Positions 36,843-46,196 of a stretch of DNA of 56,519 bases are shown here, piece after piece. The notes under the pieces are model-generated. The model did no database searches, had not been told where the DNA came from, and worked only from the letters and a program-made list of their open reading frames with translations. How positions within the stretch are numbered: position 1 is the first letter of the stretch; each line of letters starts with the position of its first letter. The stretch is from Mesorhizobium sp. ORS 3359 (GTDB lineage: Bacteria > Pseudomonadota > Alphaproteobacteria > Rhizobiales > Rhizobiaceae), in assembly GCA_000824845.1 (NCBI GenBank), contig CCNC01000076.1, forward strand, positions 1-56,519. The letters run 5' to 3'. A program made the position numbers and the translations under genes.

Positions 36843-38288
36843 GCCCATGTGGAAACTCTTCATCTCGAGATATTCCTCGATGCCGGCCTGCGCGCCCTCG
36901 CGTCCGAGACCGGATTGCTTGACGCCGCCGAAGGGGGCCACCTCCATCGACACCGAGCCGGTGTTGAGCCCGACCATACCGAATTCCAGCGCCTCTCCGA
37001 CGCGCCAGGCGCGTTTCAGGTTCTCGGTGTAGAAATAGGAGGCGAGTCCGTAAGGCGTGCCGTTGGCGAGCGCGATCGCCTCCTCTTCGGTCTCGAAACG
37101 GAAGAGCGGCGCGACGGGGCCGAAGGTTTCCTCGCCGGCAAGTTCCATGTCTTTCGTAGCGCCGGTCAGCACCAGCGGCGCGACATATTGCGGGCCCTTC
37201 GGCAGTGCCGGTCTCTCAGTGACGATCGCAGCACCCTTGGCAAGCGCGTCTTCGACATGGCGGTTGATCTTCTCGACCGCCGCCATGTTGATCATCGGCC
37301 CGATCGCGACGCCCGGCTGAGTGCCGGGTCCGACCGTCATGGCATTGACGCGGGCGGTGAGCCTGGCGGCGAAGGCATCGTAGACACCGGCCTGGACGAG
37401 AATGCGGTTGGCGCATACGCAGGTCTGGCCGCCGTTGCGGAATTTCGAGACGAGCGCGCCCTCGACGGCGAGATCGAGATCGGCGTCGTCGAAGACGATG
37501 AAGGGGGCATTGCCGCCGAGCTCGAGACTGAGCCGCTTAACGCTGTCGGCGGCGCCGCGCATCAGCAGCGAGCCGACCCGCGTCGAGCCGGTGAAAGAGA
37601 TCTTGCGCACCGTCTCGTTGGCCATGATCTCGTTGCCGATCTCTGTGGGCATGCCGGTGACGATGTTGATGACGCCGGAGGGGATGCCCGCCCGTTCGGC
37701 GAGCACGCCGAGCGCCAGCGCCGAATAGGGCGTGAACTCGGACGGCTTGATCACCACCGTGCAGCCGGCGGCCAACGCCGGCGCGACCTTGCGGGTGATC
37801 ATCGCATTGGGAAAGTTCCACGGGGTGATGATGCCGCACACGCCGACCGGTTCCTTCAGCACGATGATGCGGCGGTCTGAGGTAGGCGAGGGGATAGTGT
37901 GGCCGTTTATGCGGCGCGCTTCCTCCGCGAACCATTTGACGAAGGATGCGCCGTAGCGGATTTCGCCTTTGGCCTCGTCCAGCGGCTTGCCCTGTTCGGT
38001 GGTCAGGATCAGCGCCAGATCGTCGAGATGCGCAAGCATCAGGCCATGCCATGCCTCCAGCAGGGCGGCGCGTTCGGCATTGGTTCTCTTCCGCCAGTCC
38101 CGATAGGCGGAAGCCGCGGCCTCGATCGCCGCGCGTGTTTCAGAGCCGGCCATGTCGGGCACGGTGCCAATCGTCGACTGGGTCGCCGGGTCCAGAACAT
38201 CGACCGTCTTGCCGGAACCGGCAGCAACCCATGTGCCGGCAATCAGGCCGGCTTCGCGAAACAGACTTTTGTCTTTCAGGCTTTTCAT
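36831..38288 (-). CDS. gabD: NAD(P)-dependent succinate-semialdehyde dehydrogenase family
   Basis: A 485-residue ALDH of the GabD type: TPWNFPNAMITRKVAPALAA, KPSEFTPYSALAL, the general-base Glu in LSLELGGNAPFIVF, the nucleophilic Cys in NGGQTCVCANR, and a C-terminus with GGVKQSGLGREG. The double Cys around the nucleophile and ELGGNAP are typical of succinate/glutarate semialdehyde dehydrogenases. It oxidises the aldehyde left after deamination of GABA-like compounds. It is last in the six-gene minus-strand run starting at 43467, 17 bp after the tartrate/malate-type dehydrogenase gene. Confidence 0.9.
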   Translation of the reverse strand: MKSLKDKSLFREAGLIAGTWVAAGSGKTVDVLDPATQSTIGTVPDMAGSETRAAIEAAASAYRDWRKRTNAERAALLEAWHGLMLAHLDDLALILTTEQGKPLDEAKGEIRYGASFVKWFAEEARRINGHTIPSPTSDRRIIVLKEPVGVCGIITPWNFPNAMITRKVAPALAAGCTVVIKPSEFTPYSALALGVLAERAGIPSGVINIVTGMPTEIGNEIMANETVRKISFTGSTRVGSLLMRGAADSVKRLSLELGGNAPFIVFDDADLDLAVEGALVSKFRNGGQTCVCANRILVQAGVYDAFAARLTARVNAMTVGPGTQPGVAIGPMINMAAVEKINRHVEDALAKGAAIVTERPALPKGPQYVAPLVLTGATKDMELAGEETFGPVAPLFRFETEEEAIALANGTPYGLASYFYTENLKRAWRVGEALEFGMVGLNTGSVSMEVAPFGGVKQSGLGREGAQAGIEEYLEMKSFHMGGLS

Positions 38289-38305
38289 CGGAAACGACCT
38301 TGCAT

Positions 38306-39349
38306 TCAGCTGAGCGCCGCGATGATGGCGGCGGTGATGGTGTCTGTTTTGTCCTTGCCGGCGATGGTTCCGATGCCGCGCGCGGTTGTCGCTTCGACCG
38401 CTTTCATGATGCGGCCGGCCGCATCCTTTTCGCCGAGATGCTCAAGCATCATCGCACCCGACCAGATGGTCGCGATCGGATTGGCGATGCCGAGATGGGC
38501 GATGTCGGGCGCCGAGCCGTGCACAGGCTCGAACATTGACGGCGCCGAGCGGTCGGGATTGATGTTGGCCGAGGCTGCATAGCCGAGCCCGCCCTGGATC
38601 GCCGCGCCGATGTCGGTCAGGATGTCGCCGAACAGATTGGAGGCGACGACCACGTCGAGGCTGTCCGGCGCCATGATCATGCGCGCGGCGAGCGCGTCGA
38701 CATGGTAGCTGGTGACTGTGACGTCGGGATACCACGCCGACAGCTTGCGCGTGATCTCGTCCCAGAACACCATCGAGTGCTTCTGCGCGTTGGACTTGGT
38801 GACGGAGGCAAGCTTGCCGCGACGTGCCCGCGCTTGCTCGAAGCCGAAGCGCAGGATGCGCTCGACGCCGGCGCGGGTGAAGATCGAGGTCTCCACGGCG
38901 ACCTCGTCCAGCGTGCCTTGATGCACGCGCCCGCCGGCACCCGAATATTCACCTTCAGTGTTCTCGCGGATGCACAGGATATCGAAACTTTCGGCCCGCA
39001 GCGGTCCGGTGACGCCCGGCAGCAGACGATGCGGCCGGATGTTGGCGTATTGCACGAACGCCTTGCGGATCGGCAGCAGCAGACCATGGAGCGAAACGGA
39101 ATCGGGCACTTCCGCCGGCCAGCCGACGGCGCCGAGCAGGATGGCGTCGAAGCCGCGCAAGATCCCGATGGCGTCTTCCGGCATCATCCGGCCGGTTTCC
39201 TTGTAGAATTTGCAAGACCAGGGAAACTCGGTTCCGGCCAAGGCAAAGCCCGCGTGTTTGGCCGCCGTCTCCAGCACCGTCCAGGCGGCGGCGATCACAT
39301 CGCGGCCGATGCCGTCACCGGGGATCAGGGCGATCGAATAGGATTTCAT
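38306..39349 (-). CDS. Tartrate/D-malate dehydrogenase-type decarboxylating dehydrogenase
   Basis: A 347-residue member of the isocitrate/isopropylmalate dehydrogenase family. It has IALIPGDGIGRDV at the N-terminus, the substrate-binding RENTEGEYS, TKSNAQKHS, VVASNLFGDILTDIGAA with metal-binding Asp residues, and FEPVHGSAPDIAHLG for NAD binding. Motifs fit TtuC/DmlA-type enzymes acting on D-malate or tartrate rather than LeuB. The ATG at 39349 is preferred over an in-frame TTG two codons upstream. It starts ten bases after the upstream aldehyde dehydrogenase. Confidence 0.88.
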   Translation of the reverse strand: MKSYSIALIPGDGIGRDVIAAAWTVLETAAKHAGFALAGTEFPWSCKFYKETGRMMPEDAIGILRGFDAILLGAVGWPAEVPDSVSLHGLLLPIRKAFVQYANIRPHRLLPGVTGPLRAESFDILCIRENTEGEYSGAGGRVHQGTLDEVAVETSIFTRAGVERILRFGFEQARARRGKLASVTKSNAQKHSMVFWDEITRKLSAWYPDVTVTSYHVDALAARMIMAPDSLDVVVASNLFGDILTDIGAAIQGGLGYAASANINPDRSAPSMFEPVHGSAPDIAHLGIANPIATIWSGAMMLEHLGEKDAAGRIMKAVEATTARGIGTIAGKDKTDTITAAIIAALS

Positions 39350-39359
39350 CGGCAACTCT

Positions 39360-40823
39360 TCAGAGGCTGATCAGGACGCTCTTGGTCCTGCGGTTGGCGA
39401 GATAGGCCTCGCGACCAAGATCCTTGCCGATCCCGGAGCGCTTGTAGCCGCCGGTCGGCAGGATGTGGTCGCGCGAGCGGCTGTAGCGATTGACCCAGAC
39501 AGTTCCCGCTTCGAGCTTGCGCGCGAGGCGTATGGTGCGCGAAAGGTCGGTCGTGAACAGGCCGGAAGCCAAGCCGTAGGTCGGATGGCTGGACAGTGCC
39601 AGCGCCTCCTCCTCGGTCTCGAAGGTCTGGACGGTCAGGACCGGGCCGAAGATCTCCTCGACGATGGCTGGATTGGCCCGGTCGACATTGGCAATCAGCG
39701 TCGGCTCGTAGAAATAGCCGGGACTGTCCATGACGCCGCCGCCGGTCAGGCGTTCGCCGCCGGCCTCGATCGCGGCCCGGACGATGCTGTCGACGCGTGC
39801 CCGCTGCCGTTCCGAAATGATCGGCGAATACTGCGTCGCCTCGTCCCAGGTCGGGCCGGGCCGCACCGCCTTCATTCGGTCCACGATGGCAGCCGTAAGC
39901 CGGTCGGCGATGCGTTGCTCGACGATCAGGCGCGTGCCGGCGACGCAAGCCTGGCCGGCGTTGAAGGTGACGCTGCCGGCGATCGCCGCTGCCGCGTTTT
40001 CGAGATCGGCATCGGCAAAGACGAGCTGCGGGCTCTTGCCGCCAAGCTCCAGTGTCATTGGCTTGACCCCGGTGCGAGCGACGTTTTCCATGATCGCCGA
40101 ACCGGCGCGGGTCGAGCCGGTGAAGCTGACCTTGGCGATCTCGGAATGGCCGGTCAGCGCCGTGCCGGTTGTCGGACCGTCGCCCAGCACCACGTTGATG
40201 AGCCCGGCCGGCAGACCCGCGTTGACAGCGAGCTGCGCCAGATAGACAGCCGAGAACGGTGTCATTTCGGAAGGCTTCAGCACAACGGCGTTGCCCGCGG
40301 CCAGCGCCGGACCGAGTTTCCACCCTGCCATCGAGATCGGGAAATTCCAGGGCGTGATCGCGCCGACGACGCCATAGGGCTCGCTGATGATCATGCCTAA
40401 GGTGGCGTCGTCGGTCGGCACGAGTTCGCTGCCTTCCTTGTCGGCGAATTCGGCAAAGAAGCGGATCTGCTCGGCTGTCACGGCGATGTCGCCGGCGACG
40501 AGCTGACCGACGGGGCGCGTCGAGCACAGCGCCTCGATTTTGGCGAGCGTTGCGGCTTCGGCCTCGATCAGGTCGGCCCAGGCCTGCAGTGCCCTGGTGC
40601 GCTCGCGCGGCCGGACTCCGCCCCAGTTGCTGGCTTTCAACGCGGCTTTGGCGCTTTCCACCGCGCTATCGACCATGTCGATACCGGCCACGGGGCAGGC
40701 GGCATAGGCTTTGCCGTCAGAGGGCCGCCGCATCTCGATCGCGCCCTCGGCGGAAATCAGCTCCCCGCCGATGAAGTGACCAACGGGCAGGGGGATCGTG
40801 TCGGGATCGAAGCTCAGGCTCAT
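39360..40823 (-). CDS. Aldehyde dehydrogenase (NAD-dependent)
   Basis: A 487-residue ALDH with TPWNFPISMAGWKLGPALAA, KPSEMTPFSAVYLAQL, ELGGKSPQLVF with the general-base Glu, and the catalytic Cys in NAGQACVAGTR. I chose ATG 40823 (MSLSFDP) rather than an upstream start at 40871 that adds 16 unlikely residues. It is one of three ALDHs in the island. The substrate is unknown; amino-aldehyde or aliphatic aldehydes are possible in this amine-degradation setting. About 150 bp separate it from the cupin gene, so it may also have its own promoter. Confidence 0.9.
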   Translation of the reverse strand: MSLSFDPDTIPLPVGHFIGGELISAEGAIEMRRPSDGKAYAACPVAGIDMVDSAVESAKAALKASNWGGVRPRERTRALQAWADLIEAEAATLAKIEALCSTRPVGQLVAGDIAVTAEQIRFFAEFADKEGSELVPTDDATLGMIISEPYGVVGAITPWNFPISMAGWKLGPALAAGNAVVLKPSEMTPFSAVYLAQLAVNAGLPAGLINVVLGDGPTTGTALTGHSEIAKVSFTGSTRAGSAIMENVARTGVKPMTLELGGKSPQLVFADADLENAAAAIAGSVTFNAGQACVAGTRLIVEQRIADRLTAAIVDRMKAVRPGPTWDEATQYSPIISERQRARVDSIVRAAIEAGGERLTGGGVMDSPGYFYEPTLIANVDRANPAIVEEIFGPVLTVQTFETEEEALALSSHPTYGLASGLFTTDLSRTIRLARKLEAGTVWVNRYSRSRDHILPTGGYKRSGIGKDLGREAYLANRRTKSVLISL

Positions 40824-40973
40824 GGGCAAACCACTCGGCAGTATCGGCTTCAGCTTAGCGCGTACCGGCACGCAGCATGCGCCGTTCGGTGATCCGCCGC
40901 CGACGAATGTTGCGTGCCGGACGGCAGCGACGGCAAAATCTTCCGTCTGGGTCAGCGCCGGTGCTGACGCGCG

Positions 40974-41327
40974 CTAGCCTACAGTCACGTAGATTTTGCG
41001 CACCGTCTCGATCGTCTTCCAGACACCGGTGAAGCCCGGCTTCATCACGAAGCTGTCGCCTGCCCGGTAGGTCACCGTCTCGCCGGCATCGGGCGTGATT
41101 TCGACCACGCCGGAGAGGATGTGGCAGAACTCAAAGGTCTCGCCCTTGATCGAGCGCGTCTCGCCCGGCGTGGCCTCCCAAACGCCGGTATGCACGAGGT
41201 CATCCTTGGCGACGTCCTGCGGCCAGGTCTTGAAGGCGGGGTCGCCGGCAATCAGCCGCTCGGGCAACGCCTTGGATTCGCGCGGTGAAAAGCTCGGGTT
41301 GGTGTCGACGGATTTGAGCAGGGACAA
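40974..41327 (-). CDS. Cupin-domain protein (DUF861-like)
   Basis: A 117-residue single-domain cupin: GVWEATPGETRSIKGETFEF and HILSGVVEITPDAGETVTYR form the two cupin motifs, followed by GDSFVMKPGFTGVWKTIETV. Such small proteins resemble ureidoglycine aminohydrolase-type cupins, but the function here is not predictable. I chose TTG 41327, giving MSLLKSVDTNPSF with AAAGG eight bases upstream, over an ATG at 41402 whose extra 25 residues look non-coding. This choice is moderately sure. It lies 78 bp after the GhrA-like gene. Confidence 0.78.
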   Translation of the reverse strand: MSLLKSVDTNPSFSPRESKALPERLIAGDPAFKTWPQDVAKDDLVHTGVWEATPGETRSIKGETFEFCHILSGVVEITPDAGETVTYRAGDSFVMKPGFTGVWKTIETVRKIYVTVG

Positions 41328-41405
41328 AGGATGGCCTTTCGGTTGGAGCTTGACTTCGATGCATGTCGTTCTCCCAGAACCGCTGCACACTTCGGGCGAC
41401 ATGCA

Positions 41406-42329
41406 TTAATAACCTCGCGACCGGTCGACGAGCCCGATCGGGTCGAGACCGGCGCGATGGCGCCTGATGTTGTCGATGACGGCGCGCGCGGCGGTCGCCG
41501 GCTGGGTGACGCTGGCGACATGCGGGGTCAGGATGATCTTCGGATGCGACCAGAATGGATGGCCAGCGGGCAGCGGTTCGGGGTCGGTCACGTCGATCAT
41601 CGCCGCCGACAGATGGCCCCTGTCGAGCGCGGCGACAAGCGCTTGATGGTCAAGCTGCGGCCCGCGCCCAGTGTGGACGAGCGCAGCGCCCTCGGGCAAT
41701 TTCGCGAACAGATCGGCATTCAGGAACCCACGTGTCTCCTCAGTCAGCGGCAGCAGGGCGACCAGTATGTCGCTGGCCGCGATCATCTCTTTCAGCCCGA
41801 GCTCGCCATGATGGCAGCGCACGCCCTCGATCTGCCGTGGCGAGCGACTCCAGCCCGACAGCGGAAAGCCGAAGGGTCCCAGCCGGTCGAGGACGGCTTG
41901 GCCCAGTTGGCCGAGACCGAGCACGCCGATCCGGCGCGACCCGGCCTGGAGCTGGGCGATATCGCGCCATTCCCCCGCGCGCTGCTGCGCCAGATAGGCG
42001 GGCAAGTTGCGGTGGAGTGCCAGCACGCCGAGCGTCACGTATTCCTGCATCATGCGCACGATGCCTTCCTCGATCATGCGCACGATCTTCACCGTCGCGG
42101 GCACCGCATCGAAGCGGAACTGGTCGACGCCTGCGCCGAGGGAAAACAGGATTTCCAGATTGCGGTAGCGATCGAGGTTTTCCGGCACCGTCCAGGTGAT
42201 GAGATAGCGCACTGCGTCGGGATCGACCGTCGCGGGATCCATGACGAAGGGGAGGTCCGGCAATTCCTTTCCGAAGGCCTCGGCGAAGATCGCGCCGCGC
42301 CGCGCGTCGGAGTTGAACAGGAAGGTCAT
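41406..42329 (-). CDS. D-2-hydroxyacid dehydrogenase (GhrA-like glyoxylate/hydroxypyruvate reductase)
   Basis: A 307-residue 2-hydroxyacid dehydrogenase with the NAD(P)-binding motif [17 protein letters not shown] near residue 134, [17 protein letters not shown] carrying the conserved region before the acid, and the catalytic His in ILTPHVAS. The GAGVDQF segment near residue 70 is typical of GhrA-type enzymes. It would interconvert a 2-keto acid and its D-hydroxy acid. It follows the ArgE-like gene by 13 bp. Confidence 0.9.
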   Translation of the reverse strand: MTFLFNSDARRGAIFAEAFGKELPDLPFVMDPATVDPDAVRYLITWTVPENLDRYRNLEILFSLGAGVDQFRFDAVPATVKIVRMIEEGIVRMMQEYVTLGVLALHRNLPAYLAQQRAGEWRDIAQLQAGSRRIGVLGLGQLGQAVLDRLGPFGFPLSGWSRSPRQIEGVRCHHGELGLKEMIAASDILVALLPLTEETRGFLNADLFAKLPEGAALVHTGRGPQLDHQALVAALDRGHLSAAMIDVTDPEPLPAGHPFWSHPKIILTPHVASVTQPATAARAVIDNIRRHRAGLDPIGLVDRSRGY

Positions 42330-42342
42330 TCCGGTTGCTCCT

Positions 42343-43467
42343 TCAGGCCGCGCAACGCGCGCCGAGCGCCTCGATCATCTGCTGGCAGGCGATGAGTTCG
42401 CTGGCGAGGATGTACTCGTCCGGTTTGTGGGCGCGTGCGATGTCCCCGGGACCGCAGATGATCGCATCGAGCCCCGCGGCCTGGTAGAGCCCGGCCTCGG
42501 TGCCGTAGCTGACGGCGGCCAAAGGCGTTTCGCCGGTCAGTTCGCCCAGCAGTGCCGCCAATGGCGCGTCCTGCGGCAGCGAAAGCGCCGGATAGGCGCT
42601 GACTGGCGTCCACTCGACAATATAACCCTGCGCGACAAGAGCCCGGGCCTGCCCCTTGATGGGCGCGAGCAAACCGGCCGGGTCGACGCCCGGTATGGCG
42701 CGCGCCTCAAGGTCCAGTGTGCAGGTATCGGGGATGATGTTGACCGACTGCCCGCCGGCGACCACGCCCGCCTGCAGCGAGGAATAGGCGGGCTCGAAGG
42801 CCGGGTCGAGCGGACCGTGTGTCAGCCGCCCCGCTTCGCTCACGGCCGCGCTGAGCACCTCGGCCATGGCATGGATGGCGTTCAGCCCAAGATCGGGCCG
42901 CGAGGAATGGCCCGAGCGCCCCTTGACAATCACGCGGGCGGCCGCCTTGCCCTTGTGACCGCGCACGGCGCGCAGGCTGCTCGGTTCGCCGACGATGACG
43001 CCGAGCGGCTTGGCGCAAAGTTCGGGAAGCCGGGCGATCAGATGCGGCACGCCGCGGCACCCGATCTCCTCGTCATAGGAAAAGGCCAGATGGACCGGCT
43101 TGGCGAGGCGCAGGCCCGCCAACGTGGACACGGCCGCAAGCGCGGCGGCGAGAAACCCCTTCATGTCCGTTGTGCCGCGTCCATACAGCCGGTCGCCCTC
43201 CCGACGCAGCGCGAAAGCGGGCGAGCTCCATTGCGGCTCTCCGGCGGGGACGACGTCCATGTGGCCGGACAGGATATAGCCAGGAACATCGGCGGGGCCG
43301 ATCGTCGCGAAAAGATTGGAACGGTCGCCTTCCGGCCCGGGAAGCAGGGTGACCTTTGCGCCATGTTCGCCCAGATGGGCCTCGATCCAGCCCGCAATGT
43401 CGCCGTTGGACTTGCCGGCGACCGACGGAAAGGCGACGAGACGGTCGAGAATGTCGAAGACGTCCAT
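42343..43467 (-). CDS. M20-family deacetylase (ArgE-like)
   Basis: A 374-residue M20/M28-type metallohydrolase: metal ligands in [10 protein letters not shown] and [10 protein letters not shown], the catalytic Glu pair in DEEIGCRG, and the dimerisation-domain segment [17 protein letters not shown]. It is closest in layout to acetylornithine deacetylase, which removes N-acetyl groups from amino acids. I chose the ATG at 43467 (MDVFDIL); an open frame reaching 43674 adds 69 residues that look non-coding. It is the first gene of the six-gene operon and diverges from a GNAT acetyltransferase. Confidence 0.9.
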   Translation of the reverse strand: MDVFDILDRLVAFPSVAGKSNGDIAGWIEAHLGEHGAKVTLLPGPEGDRSNLFATIGPADVPGYILSGHMDVVPAGEPQWSSPAFALRREGDRLYGRGTTDMKGFLAAALAAVSTLAGLRLAKPVHLAFSYDEEIGCRGVPHLIARLPELCAKPLGVIVGEPSSLRAVRGHKGKAAARVIVKGRSGHSSRPDLGLNAIHAMAEVLSAAVSEAGRLTHGPLDPAFEPAYSSLQAGVVAGGQSVNIIPDTCTLDLEARAIPGVDPAGLLAPIKGQARALVAQGYIVEWTPVSAYPALSLPQDAPLAALLGELTGETPLAAVSYGTEAGLYQAAGLDAIICGPGDIARAHKPDEYILASELIACQQMIEALGARCAA

Positions 43468-43703
43468 TCCAGCCCTCAAGGCATTTTCGGGTTTTCGGGT
43501 CCGGTCCCGCTGGCCATAACTCCAGAATTGCCGCAGAGCATGGGCGCGTTCTTTCGCGATTGCGTGCCGAAAGCGAAAGTGTTTCAGTTGAATCTTGCGT
43601 TGGCGGGCGGCATTCGAGCAAATCGTATCGGTCTGGTTGTTTAGCGTTGGCAGGGCGGGGGCGTTGTGTGTCACCCGTTGGGCAATCTTTCAGAGGCAAG
43701 GAA

Positions 43704-44600
43704 TTGAAGCCGTCCGAAAGCTTGAAAATCGATGCCTTCTCGATGCGGATCGCCGACATCGAAGACGTCGAGCTGGAGCGGCTGCATGCGCTGTCCCTGT
43801 CCGTGGGATGGCCACACCGAGCCGAGGACTGGCAGTTCCTGCGCGGCTCGGGACAAGGGTTCGTGGCGCTCGACGAGATCGGCCGGGTTCTGGGTTCGGC
43901 CATGTGGTTCGGGCATGGCTCTGGTTTCGCGACCGTCGGTATGGTCATTACCTCGCCGCGCCTGCAGACGCTCGGCGCCGGGCAATGGCTGATGAAGCGA
44001 GTCTTCGAGAAGGTCGGCGGGCGCGATCTGCGTCTCAACGCGACCCGCGCCGCGCGGCGGCTCTATCTTTCGCTGGACTTCCAGCCTGAGAAGACCGTCT
44101 ATCAGTGCCAAGGCGTCGTCCGCGCGCCGGCGATGGGCGACCCGGCGGAGGCGCGTCGCGACATCCGGACGCTGGACGCAAGCGATGTTCCCGCGGCGAT
44201 TGCTCTCGACGCGTCGGCGTTCGGCGTGAGCCGCACGGCGCTGATTGAAAAGCTCTTCGCGCATTCGGTCGGCTACGGGCTTTTCGACGGAAACAAGCTG
44301 ACCGCTTTCGCGCTCTGCCGGCCGTTCGGGCGGGGCCATGTCGTAGGGCCGGTCGTGGCCGAAAGGGATGCCGACGCGGTCGCGATCCTTCGGCCGCACG
44401 TGGCCGACCATTCGGGGTCTTTCCTTCGGGTCGACACCCACATGCACAGTGGCGAGTTCGCCGCCTTTCTATCGCACGCCGGAATGCCGGTCTTCGACAC
44501 GGTGCTGACCATGTCGCTGGGCAAACGCCTCGCCGATTTTGCTGCCCTCGGCGAGGCTGGTCCGAAGACTTATGCTCTAGCGAGCCAAACTCTCGGGTAG
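43704..44600 (+). CDS. GNAT N-acetyltransferase, two-domain, copy B
   Basis: A 298-residue two-domain GNAT protein: LSVGWPHRAEDWQFL, GFVALDEIGRVLGSAMWF, an acetyl-CoA loop around LQTLGAGQWLMKRVFEKVGG, then a second domain with LCRPFGRGHVVGPVVA and a C-terminus ending GPKTYALASQTLG. It is paralogous to 33701-34540. The start is probably TTG 43704, with GAGG seven bases upstream; ATG 43743 is an alternative without a ribosome site. It is divergent from the ArgE-like deacetylase, so acetylation and deacetylation may bracket one pathway. It is the last gene inside the candidate island. Confidence 0.87.
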   Translation: MKPSESLKIDAFSMRIADIEDVELERLHALSLSVGWPHRAEDWQFLRGSGQGFVALDEIGRVLGSAMWFGHGSGFATVGMVITSPRLQTLGAGQWLMKRVFEKVGGRDLRLNATRAARRLYLSLDFQPEKTVYQCQGVVRAPAMGDPAEARRDIRTLDASDVPAAIALDASAFGVSRTALIEKLFAHSVGYGLFDGNKLTAFALCRPFGRGHVVGPVVAERDADAVAILRPHVADHSGSFLRVDTHMHSGEFAAFLSHAGMPVFDTVLTMSLGKRLADFAALGEAGPKTYALASQTLG

Positions 44601-44615
44601 GTTGGTTCTCGACTT

Positions 44616-44632
44616 GGGGCCGGTTTTGCCCC
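44616..44632 (+). terminator. Weak stem-loop after GNAT B
   Basis: GGGGC, seven bases including TTTT, GCCCC, starting 16 bases after the stop codon. The arms are only 5 bp and no T-tract follows. Confidence 0.3.
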
Positions 44633-44888
44633 TTGCAATCTGAACGTCCAAATATGGACAACTCGCGCCAGAACCTGTCAGTCCATTTCGCCCCCAAACC
44701 AGTCGCGTTCATACCAGGTTAACAAAGCAGTCAGTGCCGCTTTCTTGGGAGGTGAGGGCCGACGCCAATTGGATTGAGATTAGCCGTCCCCGTGAAACTT
44801 GGGTTCGCCAGACCGTACGAGAGAATACGAAGGAAATGGGCTGGCGAACCAGCCGCTAACGTATTGATTTCCCGTAGAAAACGCCGAC

Positions 44889-44903
44889 CCTCCGGGCCCA
44901 CCA
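44889..44903 (+). repeat. Candidate attR: 15-bp direct repeat, tRNA-3'-end-like
   Basis: CCTCCGGGCCCACCA, identical and in the same orientation as 8768-8782. The two copies enclose 36.1 kb. Sequence upstream of both copies is also similar over about 90 bases, which suggests that the repeat is the end of a longer duplicated target. Confidence 0.6.
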
Positions 44904-45333
44904 AATATTACATATCAATGCCTTACGCTTATTCCTCGGGAATTAAACGAGCGCTGCCAGATAAATTGATGAGTTTTAGATCGAATGATTTTGGGCCCCT
45001 TGGTTAATTTCTCCATCGGTTCATGTCACCTGTGAGACGTAGCGCAAGGCCATGAATTTTCGAAAGGCTCTCCGACGGTGGGTGCGGTGATCGGCGGCAA
45101 CGGCTTGCGAAAGGGCGGGCCTGACCCATCCTGTATACTCGCGAGGGCTCAGGAACGACGGCTTCGCGCCCGATCTCGGCCGTAGAGGTGACCTTTGCCG
45201 ATTCTTGAAGGCAGACGTCGCCGGCGCCTATGAACGGTGTTGGTAGGCGCTGCCGCCCACATTGGCGCATCCACAGGAGCCTGGTAACTCCAGTCTCCTC
45301 CGTCCGGTCCGAATAAACTCCTGAAGCCTACGC

Positions 45334-46095
45334 CTAGATCACCGTCTCTCCTCCATCGACAACCAGAATCTGGCCCGTCATGTACGAGGACCGGTCGGAC
45401 ACGAGAAACAGCACCGCCTCCGCGATTTCCTCGACGCTTGCCCAACGACCAAGCGGCACTTTTTCGCGAATGTAGGCTTCGATGGCTTCCCGGCCTCCCA
45501 TCTGGGCGATGAAAGGGCCATTGAAGGGCGTGTCGACCCAACCGGGGCAAAGCGCGTTGACGCGAATGCCAAAGCGGCCATAGTCGCCTGCCATCTGCTT
45601 CGTCATCGCGATCACCGCGTGCTTGGTCGTCGTATAAGCGATCATCTCGCGGTCGTAGAGCACGCCGGAGCTCGACGATGTGTTGAGGATGACGCCGCGG
45701 CCTGCCTTCTTCATGAATGGCATCACGATTCGGGCACCCAGGAAGTGAGCCCGCACATTGAGTGTCCAGGACGTGTCGAAGCCTTTGACGCTCACACCGA
45801 GCACGTCACCCTCTACCTGTACGCCGGCATGATTGTGCAGGATGTCGATCCTGCCTTCTGTGTCGATGAAATTGCGGAAACAGGCTTCAAGCGCCTGATC
45901 CTCGGTCAGGTCGAACACAAGCGCTTTCGCTCGGCCACCTGCGGCAACAATCTGGTCGACGGTCGCGTTCGCGCCGTCAGCGCTGCGGTCCGCCACGCCG
46001 ACCACCGCACCCTCGCGCGCGATGATCAGAGCTGCCGCCCTGCCGATGCCCGATCCTGCCCCGGTGACGATCGCGGTCCTGTCCTTCAGGATCAT
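45334..46095 (-). CDS. Short-chain dehydrogenase/reductase (SDR) 1
   Basis: A 253-residue classical SDR: cofactor motif TGAGSGIGRAAA near residue 12, NHAG at about residue 88, catalytic Ser in LNTSSSSGVLYD and YxxxK as YTTTK, then CPGWVDTPF. The Asp in GVADRSADG after the second strand suggests NAD preference. It is divergent from the class III aminotransferase-fold gene (101 bp apart). In this cluster it may oxidise or reduce an alcohol/aldehyde intermediate of diol or amino-alcohol breakdown. Confidence 0.9.
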   Translation of the reverse strand: MILKDRTAIVTGAGSGIGRAAALIIAREGAVVGVADRSADGANATVDQIVAAGGRAKALVFDLTEDQALEACFRNFIDTEGRIDILHNHAGVQVEGDVLGVSVKGFDTSWTLNVRAHFLGARIVMPFMKKAGRGVILNTSSSSGVLYDREMIAYTTTKHAVIAMTKQMAGDYGRFGIRVNALCPGWVDTPFNGPFIAQMGGREAIEAYIREKVPLGRWASVEEIAEAVLFLVSDRSSYMTGQILVVDGGETVI

Positions 46096-46196
46096 CTTTC
46101 AGCCCCCTTTCTCCCTGACCCGTAATCCTGCATCATCCGGCGAACGAGCCTCGCCAGCTTGGATGCGCGCCGATCAACCTCTGGGGAAAAACAGGC

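Larger units (their letters stand above)
44601..45333. other. 733-bp gene-free region containing the right island end
   Basis: It holds the candidate attR at 44889-44903 and AT-rich DNA around 44900-45000. At 44812-44830 there is a degenerate counterpart of the left-end motif (accgtacgagagaatacga against accatacgggacgatacgg), 92 against 91 bases from the repeat's end. A minus-strand open frame at 45004-45270 shows no recognisable domain. Confidence 0.45.
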
